This document shows, piece by piece, positions 24,701-36,279 of a DNA stretch of 64,000 nucleotides (the first letter of the stretch is position 1; the number at the start of each line of letters is the position of its first letter). The position numbers and the translations under genes are program-made. The notes beneath the pieces are model-generated. The model was given only the letters and a program-made list of their open reading frames with translations, was not told the DNA's origin and searched no databases. This DNA comes from Acanthaster planci (taxonomy: Eukaryota; Echinodermata; Asteroidea; Valvatida; Acanthasteridae). The DNA lies in the NCBI RefSeq assembly GCF_001949145.1, contig NW_019091418.1, positions 1,217,269 to 1,281,268 of the forward strand. Direction: 5' to 3'.

Positions 24701-27700
24701 GCAGCGCCTGCAAGTAAAAGTTGAGCTGGCCACCTGCAGACTGCCCCTTATTCCACTACATCTCCTGTGTACCCTTTTCCAGCATGCTGTACACTGGACA
24801 GAGTTGGCGGCTACTCCTTTACCGCATGCACCACACGGCCATGCCAAAAAGCTCGTCACCTGCCCCCCGACATTTAACCCGGAGCTCCTGCTGTCACCGC
24901 CCGAGGTCCTCACCTCCGTCTCCGCCCCTGTGTACAGAAACATTACCGCTCTCACCAACCACAGACTCCTCCACCCCCATCTTCCTTGTCGCCCACCTCA
25001 GCACCTCCTTGGGTACACTATCAAATTCCTTTTCCAAATCCACAAAGCCGAAGTTCACTTTTTTGTTCTTTACTAGATGTTTTCTGGGACTTGACGCACA
25101 ATAAAAATGACATCTGTTGTCCCTTTGCCTGACATAAAACCGACCTCCGTGTCATCAATATTCACCCAGCCACGGAGTATTGCCTCACGTACCTTGTCCC
25201 AGATGTTCATGGCTTGCTCTAGTAGCTTAATGGCCCTGAATGAGCCACATTCCAGTGGGTCCCCCTTTTCCCTGAAGAGTGGAACTAGAATACCATTCTG
25301 CCAGTCCGCTGGTATCTCTTCATCCAGTATCTCTTCATCAAGGACACCAGTGGCTTGAGGTCGGTTTGTAGTGTCACATGAAGCCCCCTGACACAGAACC
25401 TCTCGCATGTACTGGCTAATAACTCTTTCGCAATTTGGGCATACTTCCTTTCAGCAGGATTCATGATACGGCAACGTTGGCCACTGGCTTCCATGTCCCA
25501 TCCTGTTGCTTCTGGAGCAAACATCCTCCCAGCCCATAGCTACTGGCATCTGCACTTACCATGGTAGGCTTAGCGGGATCATAGAAGGCCAGTGTGAGCG
25601 ATCTAATGAGGACTGTCTTTGAGTTGTCGGAATGCAGTCTTTTGTTATGCTCCCCACATCCAGTCAACGTTGTCTTCAGTTGATCTGTGATAGTGTCTGC
25701 TACTGACTCTGCATTCTGGATAGAGCGGGACAACCAGTTGACTATGCCCATGAGTCTCTTTACTGCATCCTTTGATTCGAAAATTGCTGCAATTTTCGTG
25801 GGATCAGCATGTACTCCATTCTTGTCCAACTGTAGACCAAGAAAGGTAATACTTTCTTGAGCAATCATTGATTTCTCCCTGTTCAGTCGCAGGTACCTTC
25901 TGTAGCAGTTGGATGATGTGATGCACTCATTGATCGTGCTCTGCCTGAGTTCGGCCAGTGATGAGAATATCATCCATGTAGGCCTAGACAACAACTCCAT
26001 CCAGATTCACTAGTAGCTCGAGTGGAGTTATGATTGTTGTCAGTTTCTGACTGTCACTGCCAGGGGTATCTGCCAAAAATCGTGCTTTGTATTGAGTAAG
26101 GAGAACACTCGTGCACCTCTGATCTTACCTAGAGCCTCTTCCAGGCTGGGGACAGTGAAACGCTCTCTCTGCACGGCTTTNNNNNATAGCCTTCTAGCCA
26201 TTTGCTGGTACTTGTATTAATGTACATGTATCCCTACAAAGTTCTTGTCAATTTGTGCCTTCATCAGGATAAACGATACATGTAGCTACCTGCAACCCAC
26301 TGGTACATAAATTTATTCCGTTCATATCTTTGTAAAATATCTCTTATTCGATTAATTCATTGTCCATTGTTGCTTGTTGTGGGTTTGTTACAGTTTTTGT
26401 AGTTGTACTCACTTATGCCTGTAAAGTTTCCCTGTGCATCTAGTAAATTGGCAGTAAAATCTAATCAGCATGGGATATTTTATAACAATTGTGAAACCTG
26501 GATACACTTAAAATGCACTTCCTTAACCTTAACTGATTATCATATTCTTGCTGGAGATGCCATATGTGCATCAGTAATGTTTTTCCTTTCAATTCCTCAG
26601 AAGATGATGACTTTTATTTGACTGTTTTTGATATGAATAAGCATAATTACTCCTGTTTCGATACAAGCACCTCCCATACTGATTATTCCACTTTTGATTC
26701 CCAAGATGATGTTAGCAATGTGTTTTCTGATCCCAAAAATCATTTTAATTTGTTGAATAATTCTCAGTACTGCTCAGCAGATCAGTTTCCAAATATATGT
26801 AATCATGATAAAGAGGGGTTATCATTGCTCCATCTTGATATACGTAGTTTGACTAAACATTTTGATGAGTTAAAATTTTCTTAGACTCGATCAATTACAG
26901 TTTTTCTATCATCGCACTTACTGAAACATGGTTAAAAGTGCCCCCCACAGTTATTTTCATCTTGAAGGTTATGAGCTTATTACGAACAATAGACAGGGTA
27001 AAACTGGAGGAGGTGTTGCATTATATGTTGCTTGTGACTTTAAGTTTAAAATTCGTGAGGATCTTACTTGTTCTAACGATATACTTGAGACTCTGTTTAT
27101 TAAAATCTCAGTTTCAAAGACCAAAGACATAATTGCGGGAGTTATGTAGAAGCCTCTAAGCGCAAGTTATATCGAGTTTTTAAACATCTTGTAAAATCAG
27201 TTAGTCCAAATGACCCCTGATAAAAAGGTTTGTTGTATTACTGTTGATTTCAACATTAATTTATTTAATTATACTGATTCTAATTCTCAGGCCTTCATGG
27301 ATTTAGTTACTTCTTATTCATTTCTTCCTACTATTGTAAAACCGACTAGTATTACTGACAGTTCTGCTGCACTTCTTGATAATTGTTTCACTAACATTTT
27401 GCCATCTCCAAAATTAGGTATTTTTAGCAGATATTTACCAATTTTTATGATTATCAAGTCCTGTAATCCTGTCAGTGTAGGTCCGGATCTTGTCAGAAAA
27501 ATTCCACAGTATCAAGATCCTTTTACTGATTTTCTAAGCCATCCTAATTCAAATTTATTTTTCTTTACTCCAGTAGATGAGAATGAAATACTTGACATTG
27601 TTAAAAATCTGTATAACAAAAAGAGCACTGGTCATGACGGCATTGGCATTTCTGCTATTAAGAATTCAATCTCTGCTATTTGTAAGCCACTCACATTATT

Positions 27701-30700
27701 AATACTTCCTTTGTAACCGGTATTGTACCTAGTCAACTCAAAATTGCCAAAGTTATACCCGTTCTTAAGAGTGGTGACTCTAATTTTGTTCATAACTATA
27801 GACCCATATCTATATTGACTTGTTTGTCAAAAATATTCGAGAAATGTGTGTATATCAGTATTGTTAATTTCCTATTTAAGTTTAAAAATATTGACCAGTT
27901 CTCAAAATGGATTTCGTAGTAAACATTCGACTATCCATGCAATTCTCGATTCTATTGATAAAGTTTCCATTGCTAAAGATAACCATGAACACACTCTGGG
28001 GATATTTGTAGACCTATCAAAAGCATTGGATCCTATTGAACATGAAATACTTTTGTACAAACTTTCTCATTATGGTATTCGTGGAACATCCCTAGAGTGG
28101 TTCAGAAGTTATTTATTTGAGAAGTCAATATGTTTCTATCGGTGGGTCTAATTCAGCCTCTAGAAATCTTGGTTGTGGTGTACCACAGGAAGCTATTCTG
28201 GGACCGTTACTGTTCTTGATTTATATAAATGATTTTACGAAATCGATGTATTTTCAATTATTTTGTTTGCCGATGACTCAAATTTATTTACCTCTCATAG
28301 AAGCATTGACACCCTGGTTGAAACAGTTAATTCCGAACTTAGCTCAGTTTGTAACCGGTTTAGGGTTAATAAACTTTCACTAAATCTTAATAAAACTAAG
28401 TATATGCTGTTTAGTAACTCTGCCAGTGAACTTCCTGATGGGGTCAGGATAAATAACTTCAATATTGAGAAAACGGATTGCCTTAAGTTTCTGGGATTGG
28501 TAATTGATTCTGGGTTAACTTGGAATAATCACATCAATTATCTTTGTCAAATTATTAGTAAAATATCGGTGTCATTGCTAGATTCGAACATTTTGTTCCT
28601 TCTGATGTCTTATCTTCTTTGTATAATACCTTAGTAGTGACATATCTTAACTACGGTATACTCGCTTGGGGAAATTGTGGTGTTAATAATATTGCTAGGT
28701 TACTTCGTCTACAAAAACGTGCTCTTCGCACAATAGACTTTTCTGATTTCAATGCACATACTGATCCCCTGTTTTATAAACATAAGACCCTGAAAGTTAA
28801 GGATATTTATCATTTTCAACTTGGTTGCCTCAGGTATCAATCTATCTCAGATATGTTACCTTGTTCCATTAATTCAATTTTTATGTGGAATTTGGATGTA
28901 CACACTCGTCTTACCCGGCAAACTCTTTGTTTTCACCTCCCATCAACTCGTTCTCCTTTTGCACAAAAAACTATTAGATATGATGGTCCAAAGCTATGGA
29001 ATTCATTAAGTGATGCATTGAGACAAAGTTAAAATGTGTCAACTTTTAAGCGAACCTTTAAATCCATTTAATTGAATGGTTATTGCTGATTTCATTAGTT
29101 GCCTTACATACACTTGATACCTCATAGTCCTCAAATTGGCATTATGTACGGTCCATTGTTTGTCCTCGTCTGTATTGTGTAATATATGTTCTATGAGGTA
29201 ACATATTTATAAGTCCAGTATTTGTTTTGAACCATAATCACTTTAATTGTTGATGATTATAATAATTATATGCATGTTGTATTTTGGCTCAAAACGCTCA
29301 TTATATGTATGTACAAGGGACCCATATTCACAAGTTTAGCTTCTTTTGGGCCCCCCTCAGTCTTCACTCTCTTGTTGAATCATTTTTGTAGATAATTATG
29401 TACATGTATTTGTGAACAATGTGTAAATAAATGAAATGAAAATGAAAATAAAATGACCTCCAAGGAACAAAGCAACGCCGCATCTCCTCCACGAATCTCG
29501 CCATCACGTCATTCCACCACCATGTATCCCTGTGCCGTGGCGGACCTCTCGTCCACCCTCAGACATCCTTGGTGGAATGCCTAAAGATATCCCGCACGAT
29601 ACTCCACCTCCCATCTATGCTCTCTGAAAAGTACAAATAAAAGCCAAGCCAAGCAAAAATATCACTCATTGCAGACCATTCTCTTGAATGATTAAATTAC
29701 AGGTACTCTAGGCGGAATACTTGGGAATCACTTTGGCTGTCGGATTGCGACCTTGATTGGTGGTGTGCTCAGCATAGTGGGAATGATAGGTGGCGCTTTC
29801 GCTAAAAATATCTACCATATGTACGCCATGTCCGCAGTCGTTGGTGAGCTCATTTTCCTCGACATTTTCCTAACTGAAAAATCTATTCAACTCCTCCGGA
29901 AGTGCGTACAGGACGGTGTGGATTCATTTCATCGGACAAATCGAAATACCGTGCACTCGACTTAAGTATCTTTGCAAAAGTTTTCAGTTTAACATTTGAC
30001 TCTATATTTAATATCGGTCTTTGACAGTGAGAGAACGAACTAGGCCTAATGGGGGAATTTCTTTATTTGTGAGTTGGTGTTTTAAGTCAATATTTGTGGT
30101 GTGTTGTTTTCTAGGAATTGGCAATGGAGTTGCCTATGCGCCAGCAATTGTTATAGTCGCTAACTACTACGACAAACGCTATCCACTGGCGTGCGGATTT
30201 ATGTCTGCTGGACAAGGCCTTGGATTGGCCGTATTTGGCCCATTCATTCAACTTCTGATCGACACCTATGGCTTGCGGGGAGCTTTGTTGGTAACCGGCG
30301 CACTGATTGGAAATGTCTGCGCTGCGGGAGCTACCTTCCGTCCCAAGCCGCCAACCTGTAAGAAAGAGACAGTTCCTGCGGATGAACAAAGCGAGGAAGA
30401 ACTTAGTGCGCGCCAGGATGTTTCCAGAAAATCTGCACCGAGAAGAAATCCCATGATGCGTGTATTCTACAGGGTATCCAATGTCCTGCGGCTCTACTTG
30501 CTCTGTCAAAGTTATAGGTTGGCAATGTTTTGCTTTGCCCAGGCAGCCTACATCTTCTGTTACGAGTCCTACGTCTTGTACATCGTCCCCCGTGCCAACT
30601 CATTTGGCATTGAAGACCAAAGGGCTGCTTTTCTTATCACTGCCTTCGGGATTGGCAGTTTGGTTGGGCGTCCTCTTTGCGGACTTCTAAATCAAAAGGT

Positions 30701-31409
30701 GTCATCCATGGTCATCTACCAAGCATCGATTCTCACCAGTGGCTGTTTTGTTCTGCTAGCGCTGCTAGACGCCTACCCTTACCTCGTCGTCTCTGCCGTC
30801 ATGGTTGGACTTGCATTTGGGTTTGAGATAACAGTGAACCGTGTGATGATGCGTGAGTTTGTTGGCGTGGAGAATTTCGGCTCGGCTATAGGACTCTACT
30901 CTGCCTTCGGAGGTGTTGCTGATCTTATTGGACCTATAGCAGCAGGTACACGTAAAACACCAAAACAAACATATTAAAGAGAACATTTTGTTGAACTCTC
31001 TAACTTTCTCATTTTGCAGTGATCACAAATGGGCCTATTGTGCTTAATACATGTATTACTTTAAATTATAAAACTCATTACAATTAAGTGTATTTGTACA
31101 AATCCAACAAAGTTCGCAATATTTCGTAACTGTAGACCTGTCCTTCGTATTCTTAATTAAGCATGTTTCAAATCTTCTTTTACTCACAAAGAAAAAATGT
31201 ATCAAAAACCTCGCATAAAAGCTGCAGTTTAGGTGTATGATTTTTCCTCACGTTCAGGTGCCCTGTACGACGTCAGTGGAAGTTTTTCGCTTCTTTTCGG
31301 CATTCTGGCAGTGTTTTCATTCGTAGCATCCCTAGCCATGCTATCAACACCACTGCTGAAGAAAATGGAACCGGGCGTATACAGCCAGGTAGTAGTGGAC
31401 AACGTTTGA
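21759..31409 (+). CDS. Monocarboxylate-transporter-like (SLC16/MFS) gene, copy 2
   Basis: Four coding exons (21809-21986, 29703-29843, 30115-30945, 31258-31409) reproduce the lengths and phases of copy 1 and give 433 aa with no disabling change seen. It is a predicted 12-helix membrane carrier with the same YYDKRYPLACGFMSAG motif. Differences at otherwise conserved places include YGLRGALL where copy 1 has YGWRGALL, YESYVLY for YGSYLLY, and VGRPLCG for VARPLCG. The start ATG at 21809 follows a conserved probable 5'UTR acceptor. The first intron (7.7 kb) carries a nest of retroelements. Either paralogue may have specialised; the sequence does not say which solute is moved. Confidence 0.88.
21809..21986 (+). 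CDS. Transporter copy 2, coding exon 1
   Basis: Encodes MGKRWGLVILSASAIVHFLV and onward, residues 1-59. The donor is GGAT|GTGAGT, phase 1. It is clearly more diverged from copy 1 than exon 3 is. Confidence 0.88.
21987..24035 (+). other. Intron 1 of copy 2, left part
   Basis: No gene. The sequence TTCACTAG(A/C)GCTGTTTATAAAGAG occurs at 22637 and again at 23034, about 400 bp apart. GGTCAGGGAACCAGACTA at 22529 also appears in similar form near 43590 and 40190, so it belongs to a dispersed repeat. 23165-23455 aligns with intron 1 of copy 1. Confidence 0.45.
24037..25335 (-). mobile_element. Decayed minus-strand LINE (3' part), RT core deleted
   Basis: Read on the minus strand from 25335 downwards: EIPADWQNGILVPLF, FRAIKLLEQAM, GFMSGKGTTDVIF, then FGFVDLEKEFDSVPKEVLRW (RT motif A), then VRAVMFLYTGAETEVRTSGG. 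At about 24861-24870 the frame runs directly into AWPCGACGKGVAANSVQC, a Cys/His zinc-finger-like segment (C-x2-C...CxxC...H...C...CxxC). The tract that should carry GVPQGS and the YADD box is therefore missing. The C-terminal block follows (SSMVYGSETWPMEADQE, LRWYGKVTKEDACWVKRC). The 3' end TTTTAAGGCCGT on the + strand at 24037 matches that of the element at 54185. Confidence 0.8.
25335..26180 (-). mobile_element. Ty3/gypsy-type LTR-retrotransposon pol fragment
   Basis: On the minus strand from 26180: VPSLEEALGKIRGARVFSLL and FWQIPLA (RT), a broken stretch with stops, then YMDDILITGRTQAEHD with the catalytic YMDD at 25969-25980. Then LGLQLDKNGVHADPTKIAAI, the connection region, and the RNase H start MVSADASSYGLGGCLLQ with TWKPVA. 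A further frameshift leads to AERKYAQIAKELLA and VTLQTDLKPLVSLMKR. No LTR, integrase, protease or gag part was seen. The right side ends at an assembly gap (26181-26185). The left side meets LINE sequence at a duplicated 14-mer, so the fragment is an insert or rearranged piece. Confidence 0.85.
26181..26185. other. Assembly gap or ambiguous bases
   Basis: Five n bases sit exactly where the gypsy fragment ends. The junction to the next element is therefore not trustworthy. Confidence 0.95.
26390..29452 (+). mobile_element. Nearly full-coding-length Jockey/CR1-group LINE, frameshifted
   Basis: Begins with a zinc-finger-like region (CASS...NCETWIHLKC). The endonuclease follows in pieces: LHLDIRSLTKHFDELK, ALTETWLK, GGGVALYV, VDFNINLF, ALLDNCFT. 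RT follows: NKKSTGHDGIGISAIK, LSKIFEKCVYI, QNGFRSKHSTIHAILD, FVDLSKALDPIEHEILLYKL, GCGVPQEAILGPLLFLIYIND, FADDSNLF (FADD at 28266-28277) and LGLVIDSGLTWNNHINYL. The C-terminal block includes YLNYGILAWG, LRLQKRALRTI and YDGPKLWNSL. At least five frameshifts or stops break it. The 3' end is an AATAAATGAAATGAAAATGAAAATAAA-type tail near 29425-29452, which fits short-repeat-tailed LINEs of the Daphne/CR1 kind. Clade assignment is tentative. Confidence 0.85.
29455..29605 (-). mobile_element. Detached 5' piece of the minus-strand LINE
   Basis: Matches 56030-56080 in the second copy of the same LINE family (CCACGAATCT, GCCA, CACCATG, CCCTGTGCC). Read on the minus strand it encodes the WxND...ARFVEE stretch just before the RT domain. 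It is the continuation of, or a sister piece to, 24037-25335, separated from it by the gypsy fragment and the plus-strand LINE. Confidence 0.6.
29703..29843 (+). CDS. Transporter copy 2, coding exon 2
   Basis: Encodes TLGGILGNHFGCRIATLIGG and onward. The acceptor is AAATTACAG|GT and the donor is GTTG|GTGAGC. Same 141-nt length as in copy 1. NHFGCR replaces NRFGCR. Confidence 0.9.
30115..30945 (+). CDS. Transporter copy 2, coding exon 3
   Basis: The main membrane exon, 831 nt, phase 1 at both ends. Long stretches are identical to copy 1 at DNA level, including synonymous sites. The preceding 271-nt intron ends GTTTTCTAG. Confidence 0.93.
31258..31409 (+). CDS. Transporter copy 2, last coding exon
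   Basis: Encodes GALYDVSGSFSLLFGILAVF and onward, ending VVVDNV with a TGA stop at 31407-31409. The acceptor is CACGTTCAG|GT. Confidence 0.9.
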
Positions 31410-32419
31410 CAGTTTCGACAGTGTTATTTCATTCCAGAGGTGTGTACATTTCCATCTGTCCCAGGCTTAAACCAGTTTCATTACACTGTTGACTTTTCGT
31501 CGAAGCAATCCATGTTATAAAGCAGTTATTTACCTACTGCGCAACGGTAGCCCTTGATTCCTTGCGATTTGATTTTATAGTTAAAGAGTAAACTTCTTTG
31601 AAGTTAAACTGTTGGGTGAGCAAAATTAAAAGCGCCAAATTTCGCTATTGAAAATACCAAAATAGACACTACAGTAAATACACTGGCCTACTGTCATGAG
31701 CTAAGACAACAGTGATCCAATGTGAACAAAATCTGGGGCCACAAAATGAGATTTCCTTCTGGAGGACATAAGGATTTCGCTTTTGAATATGAACATTTGA
31801 AACTACAAACCAAAGCAAAAGGGAAAGCTGAAAATCAAGTTAAGTGGAACATGTGGAAATAGAACTGCCTTACTACAAAATGACACTGACCGACCCTTCA
31901 AAATTTTATTTCATTAGCATACCTTGTACAACCCAAGCCGTAATGCTAACTAAAGCTCCACGGTGCGTTCCACTAAATGGTTGTATTTCAGCGCGCGAGC
32001 TCATTAATATTTTGTGATCCCACGGGTTTTTTACAATAAGATATTCCATAATCAGGAGGCATTATAGAAATATTTCTATAAATCCCGAATTTGGGACTGA
32101 AAGTTTCCAGTTCAGGTATTTCTTTTGCAAAAAGCCCCAAATAGCGAACCTATTTTGGATAGAGGCGGGCGGCTATATTCAGAAATGAGCGCTTAGTTTT
32201 ACTGCTGTTTTGGGGGTATCTTCCTCGAAAGGCGAATAAAAAAAGATTTGTGAAATTCAAACGAAAAGTAATCTTCTGGCCATAATCTTGAATTTCCAGT
32301 TAAAAAAAAGGAGGCCAACCTCTTCACGAGAGTCAACAGGCGGCGCTATTTCGGTCTGATTTTGCACTGCTTTCTATGGGCGCGTATTTGGTGTCTTCCA
32401 AGTCCAATACGGGCCATTC
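31410..32419. other. Downstream of copy 2, no gene seen
   Basis: The 3'UTR is expected in the first few hundred bases, but I saw no convincing polyadenylation signal to fix its end. 31625-31945 aligns with 12905-13260. Confidence 0.45.
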
Positions 32420-32576
32420 ACAATAGTGCGCCTCCAAGAGTTTGCAACGCGTTGGCCAACACAATGCGCGACAATCTGTCGACTTTTCCAAACGCGCATT
32501 GGGTTAACAGATTTTGCGCATCGTGATTGGCCAACGCGTTGCAAACTCGTGGAGGCACACTATTGTAAAACGCCAA
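32420..32576. repeat. 157-bp palindromic (fold-back) element
   Basis: The left arm from 32420 (ACAATAGTGCGCCTCCAAGA) is matched by the reverse complement of the right arm ending at 32576 (ACAATAGTGTGCCTCCACGA). Over the first 40 bases there are about three mismatches, and weaker pairing continues inward for about 30 more, including GTTTGCAACGCGTTGGCCAA in both. The arms are GC-richer than their surroundings. This is the form of a full-palindrome MITE or a fold-back element; no clear target duplication was seen. Confidence 0.8.
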
Positions 32577-35500
32577 TATTGATCAGCAACAGCGAAATTT
32601 TTATCAGCAAGTATTAGAAAGATAATGAAAAAATGTCAAAAATTTTTGTTTTATTAGTTTTCATATTTACGTTCACTCTTTTCTGGAATAAACTTCCTAT
32701 GTTTGTACAGTGTTCCGTTCTTGGTTTGCTAATGTGGTGATGTAAAAGCTCAAAACACGTACGTATTACAGGATGTGCTTTAGGCCTACTGGTTCAAACC
32801 GCCAGAAGTAATTGACAGAGAACGCAGAGAGGTGGCCAGTCTATGCCTACCGGCCCAGTGCTTCCACTTCAAGTAAATATCCTCGTTCTGAGGGAATTTG
32901 TGCTTTGGAAGGGTTTTTTAAGTAAATGAAACATCAGGAAATTTGCAGGAAATTCCCCAAATCTAAAAATTCTAAGGATATTCATAAAATTACATTCTCT
33001 AAAATATCAAACATTTGTTGTTTGATTGAATCAACAAATCAATATTGATCTGAATCAAAGTACAATAGAACCTACAGCGCATGCTCAAAGATGGTCTCTT
33101 ACAGTGAGTTTGTACAAGTGCTGCAACTGACCTCGAAACAAGATAAGTAGTACTTCAGGCTTTTTGGTTGTTAAAGAAATAAGGAAATTTGGCAGATGAT
33201 ATAGAAATTTCGCTCTGGATAAAAGTAAATTTGAATTTTGACTACGAAAGCATTGTACCGGTCAGATGGTTTTACCGCAGGCACGCTACAAAGCAGTCAC
33301 ATCCGATTTTCAGAAGTTAATTCACAGAATTTGATCTCTTGGTTTATGTATACTTCAATTATAATTTTCATAAATTTATTTTGAGGTTGTTCTGCTTCTA
33401 CTTACAGTGAACGTGTTTCCAAAAAATTGCCTTACTACGCAACGCACAGACGTCTGTTGGCTTGTTTCTTCTTGTGACCAGCATTGTGCATGGTGACAGT
33501 GCAAGACCTTAATTTTTCATTATTTAGAGACTTATTGACTTTATTTTCTACATTATTTCAGGAAAACTCTGAATCCCTTATGTAGCGCAAATCAAAATAG
33601 TCCACGCAGAAATTCACGCATAATCGAACATAGTAGTAACATTTAAGAAATTCGTTAACTTTGATAAAGTCATTATCACATCCACTCACCATCCACTCAC
33701 ATACCCAATAATTCAGAAAGTTTGTAAAAAATTACTTCCTCATTTTGGCAGAGTTCATCGTGAACTTAAAAAAAAATCAGGTAATCAGACCAAAATAAAA
33801 TATCATCGGATCTTGCAGCAAGTAGGTGAACTCAACATTGAGAGATTGATGAAATTTCTCACAGTGCATTAAAGGCAAAACCAAAATGCCCCACGTTAGG
33901 CAGCCGTGCCAGGTTAGGGTAAACAATATTGAGCACGAAAAAAGGGGTAAAATCCGACCTACCGACCCCGATTTTGAAAGGCATGTAATCAGGAAATTTG
34001 TTTTTGGGGCCAAATGTATGGTTTTGGATGAAGTTAATAGGGCAATTAAACTTCAGCTCCATTTCCAAACAACTGCTCCCCCAAAACCTTCAGGTTAAGT
34101 CTATTAAACGTTTTTAAAGTCACCTGGAACTGACACAAATAAAAACGAAATGTTGTTAGATATGATTCTTTCCTTGTTTCTCTATTTCAGTATGTCGACA
34201 TTATAATGATATCGAATCTCGACACACTCGCTACACTAAAAGGTAGCTTTCGGACTTATAAGTAAATTGGCCAAAACAACGCAGCCGTTTATGGCAAGTT
34301 AGCATACATGCATTTATTAAACTTGCCGTGACTCACTCTCATAGTTCGTTGTAGTGGGAAAAGAATGATAGTCGGGAAGAAGTCGAGTCTTCAGAACTAA
34401 ATAGAATACTTGTAGTCATTTTGTGCGAAAACTTTTCACCACAATTTCTGGCAAAGTTGGATCGTTCCTACAGTATGTGTTAATTCTAAGTGTTGTGCAA
34501 AAAAGACAGCATTATCCACCCTTGAGCGCAACAGAAGCATCCTTTTATAGGCTGGTAAGAGCCATGTCTGTTGTATTCATCATTTTGTTGTTAATGACGC
34601 AACCGTAACGCGTATATTTCTGAGTCTTTTGTGAACCAGCTAAGTGACGTCACCGACCGAAGGGTAAGTTCGCTTGCAAACTTAAGTTCGACCAGTAGTC
34701 AATTGCTTTATGATGCGCACGCGCATTGGAACGACCCCGTCGGCCTATTTAAAAAAATATCTCATCGTTACTCACACTTCACTGTTGGGTGGGAAACCCG
34801 TTATTGATAACCAGCGATATGACCATGCCATGGGGTCTTGTTCCAAATGGTCGCTTAGATAGTCCAAACAATCCATCGTTCGGGCAGTGTTAGTGGAACT
34901 ATAGTTGACTACAGTCGTGCTTGAACTTGCCCGAAAGAGCCTCCGTTGCTGGGAGATACGCCCTCTCTTGGTACAGGACCTCAGGGCTCATCAAAGAAAA
35001 TGAGCTGCGGTGACCAATATAGCCTGAAAGTTGACCCCTTGTGTCGCGCATCCTAAACCGTAGATTGGTAACAAAACGTAAAACAGTTTCAGAATTTGCG
35101 TTTTTTCTCTTCGTTTTGTTGGTTTACCTCTGAAAATATCACGTCGGAAAAGGCCTTTTAAAAGTATTTGCTAGCAAAACTGAAAAATTACATGACCTGA
35201 AAGAGAAATATCCTGCTAAACTTTGACCTCTCACTTCCAAAGATCTAACATACATGAAGACCAGTGAAATTTGCTGGTCTCTCACTTTGATGAACAGTTA
35301 CAAAATTATATTCCATAGTAGTCTTTCGGTAAAGGCTTAAATGAAAACCTCTAACCTCCAACCAACTACCCCCCCCCCGAAAAAAGCAGCAGAAGAGTGG
35401 CACTCTTCTTAGCTATCATGAAACTCGGCCAGACACGTAATTTTGTTGTATGTTATACTTAAAATTTCGTCCACCCCATTGATAATTGCCCCCAACCTTC

Positions 35501-35973
35501 CTGTGACAAATATGCATGCTCAATTCATGCTTTTGACCCACCCACCTACGGAAAAAATTCGCGTCCCGCATCACGTAGAGATCATAAGTACAACTATTAT
35601 TAGGGCATCCTGCTATGTATCTTATATCTTTTTGACTTGAGTGCGGGTAGAAATAAAAACTTCCTAACAAAAAAATTGATACTACTGCTTTACAGATTAC
35701 TGAATAAACCGGGCAAAATGCATTATGCATGCTTGTCACGTTCTTATATTCAATATACCATGAGTGTCTTTGTACAAAGAAAAGATTAATCGTGAAACAA
35801 CATTATTCAATTTTTGGGACACGAGTCATCATTACCAGTGAAGACAAAAGCTATCATTCTCTGCTTTCACCATGCACCTGTTGAAGAAGACTACGCAACA
35901 ATTTTTTCTAAATATGCACAAGCAAAGGGGTTTACGGTCCACTGCTTTTGACCGTACTCAAAAGCCTGGATGT
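32577..35973. other. Right part of duplication unit 2, no gene seen
   Basis: 33643-33975 aligns with 14460-14830, 34449-34525 with 15822-15885, and 34628-34665 with 16577-16620. Matches fade after about 34.7 kb, which marks the end of the duplicated unit. None of the ORFs is conserved as protein between units. Confidence 0.5.
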
Positions 35974-36261
35974 TTACAGCACTCTGATGCCCCTCATATC
36001 GTTTCTGTACAATCTTACTGCGCTTCCCCCGATCTGACGTTTTTTACAGTGAGCATGACAATCTACCCTGTCCTCAAATTTCTTTGAATGATATTTCCTA
36101 TACTTGTAAATACACCCCACGCAAGAAGAACGCAGCAAAATCTTCCTATCTTCGTCAAGCAAAAAACAACCCTGCAAGTCATTTTCATACAATTCTGTTT
36201 CATGAAATCTACTACTTACACCAATAAGACACACGCAACATTTATCCTTTTCCGTCGACAT
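35974..36261 (-). CDS. Small Cys-motif protein resembling the FAM60A/SINHCAF N-terminus
   Basis: An intact 95-codon minus-strand ORF starting MSTEKDKCCVCLIGVSSRFH. It carries C-x2-C, then SSRF, YENDLQGCFLLDEDR, and a later SSCVGC pair, about 30 residues apart. From knowledge of SINHCAF/FAM60A (a Sin3-HDAC subunit), its N-terminus has the same order: CC-x-C, SSRF, YE-x-D, Q-x-CF, then C-x2-C. The likeness is limited to about 40 residues, and the second half here (SCVGCIYKYRKYHSK) is different. It could be one exon of a larger gene, a processed remnant, or part of a transposon protein. The frame is open further upstream to 36441; I chose the Met nearest the motif. Confidence 0.45.
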   Translation of the reverse strand: MSTEKDKCCVCLIGVSSRFHETELYENDLQGCFLLDEDRKILLRSSCVGCIYKYRKYHSKKFEDRVDCHAHCKKRQIGGSAVRLYRNDMRGIRVL

Positions 36262-36279
36262 TTTCAGTCTTAAACAACT

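Noticed and set aside
24113-25104. Plus-strand proline/serine-rich ORFs
   Set aside because: They are the antisense of the minus-strand LINE and have no independent support.
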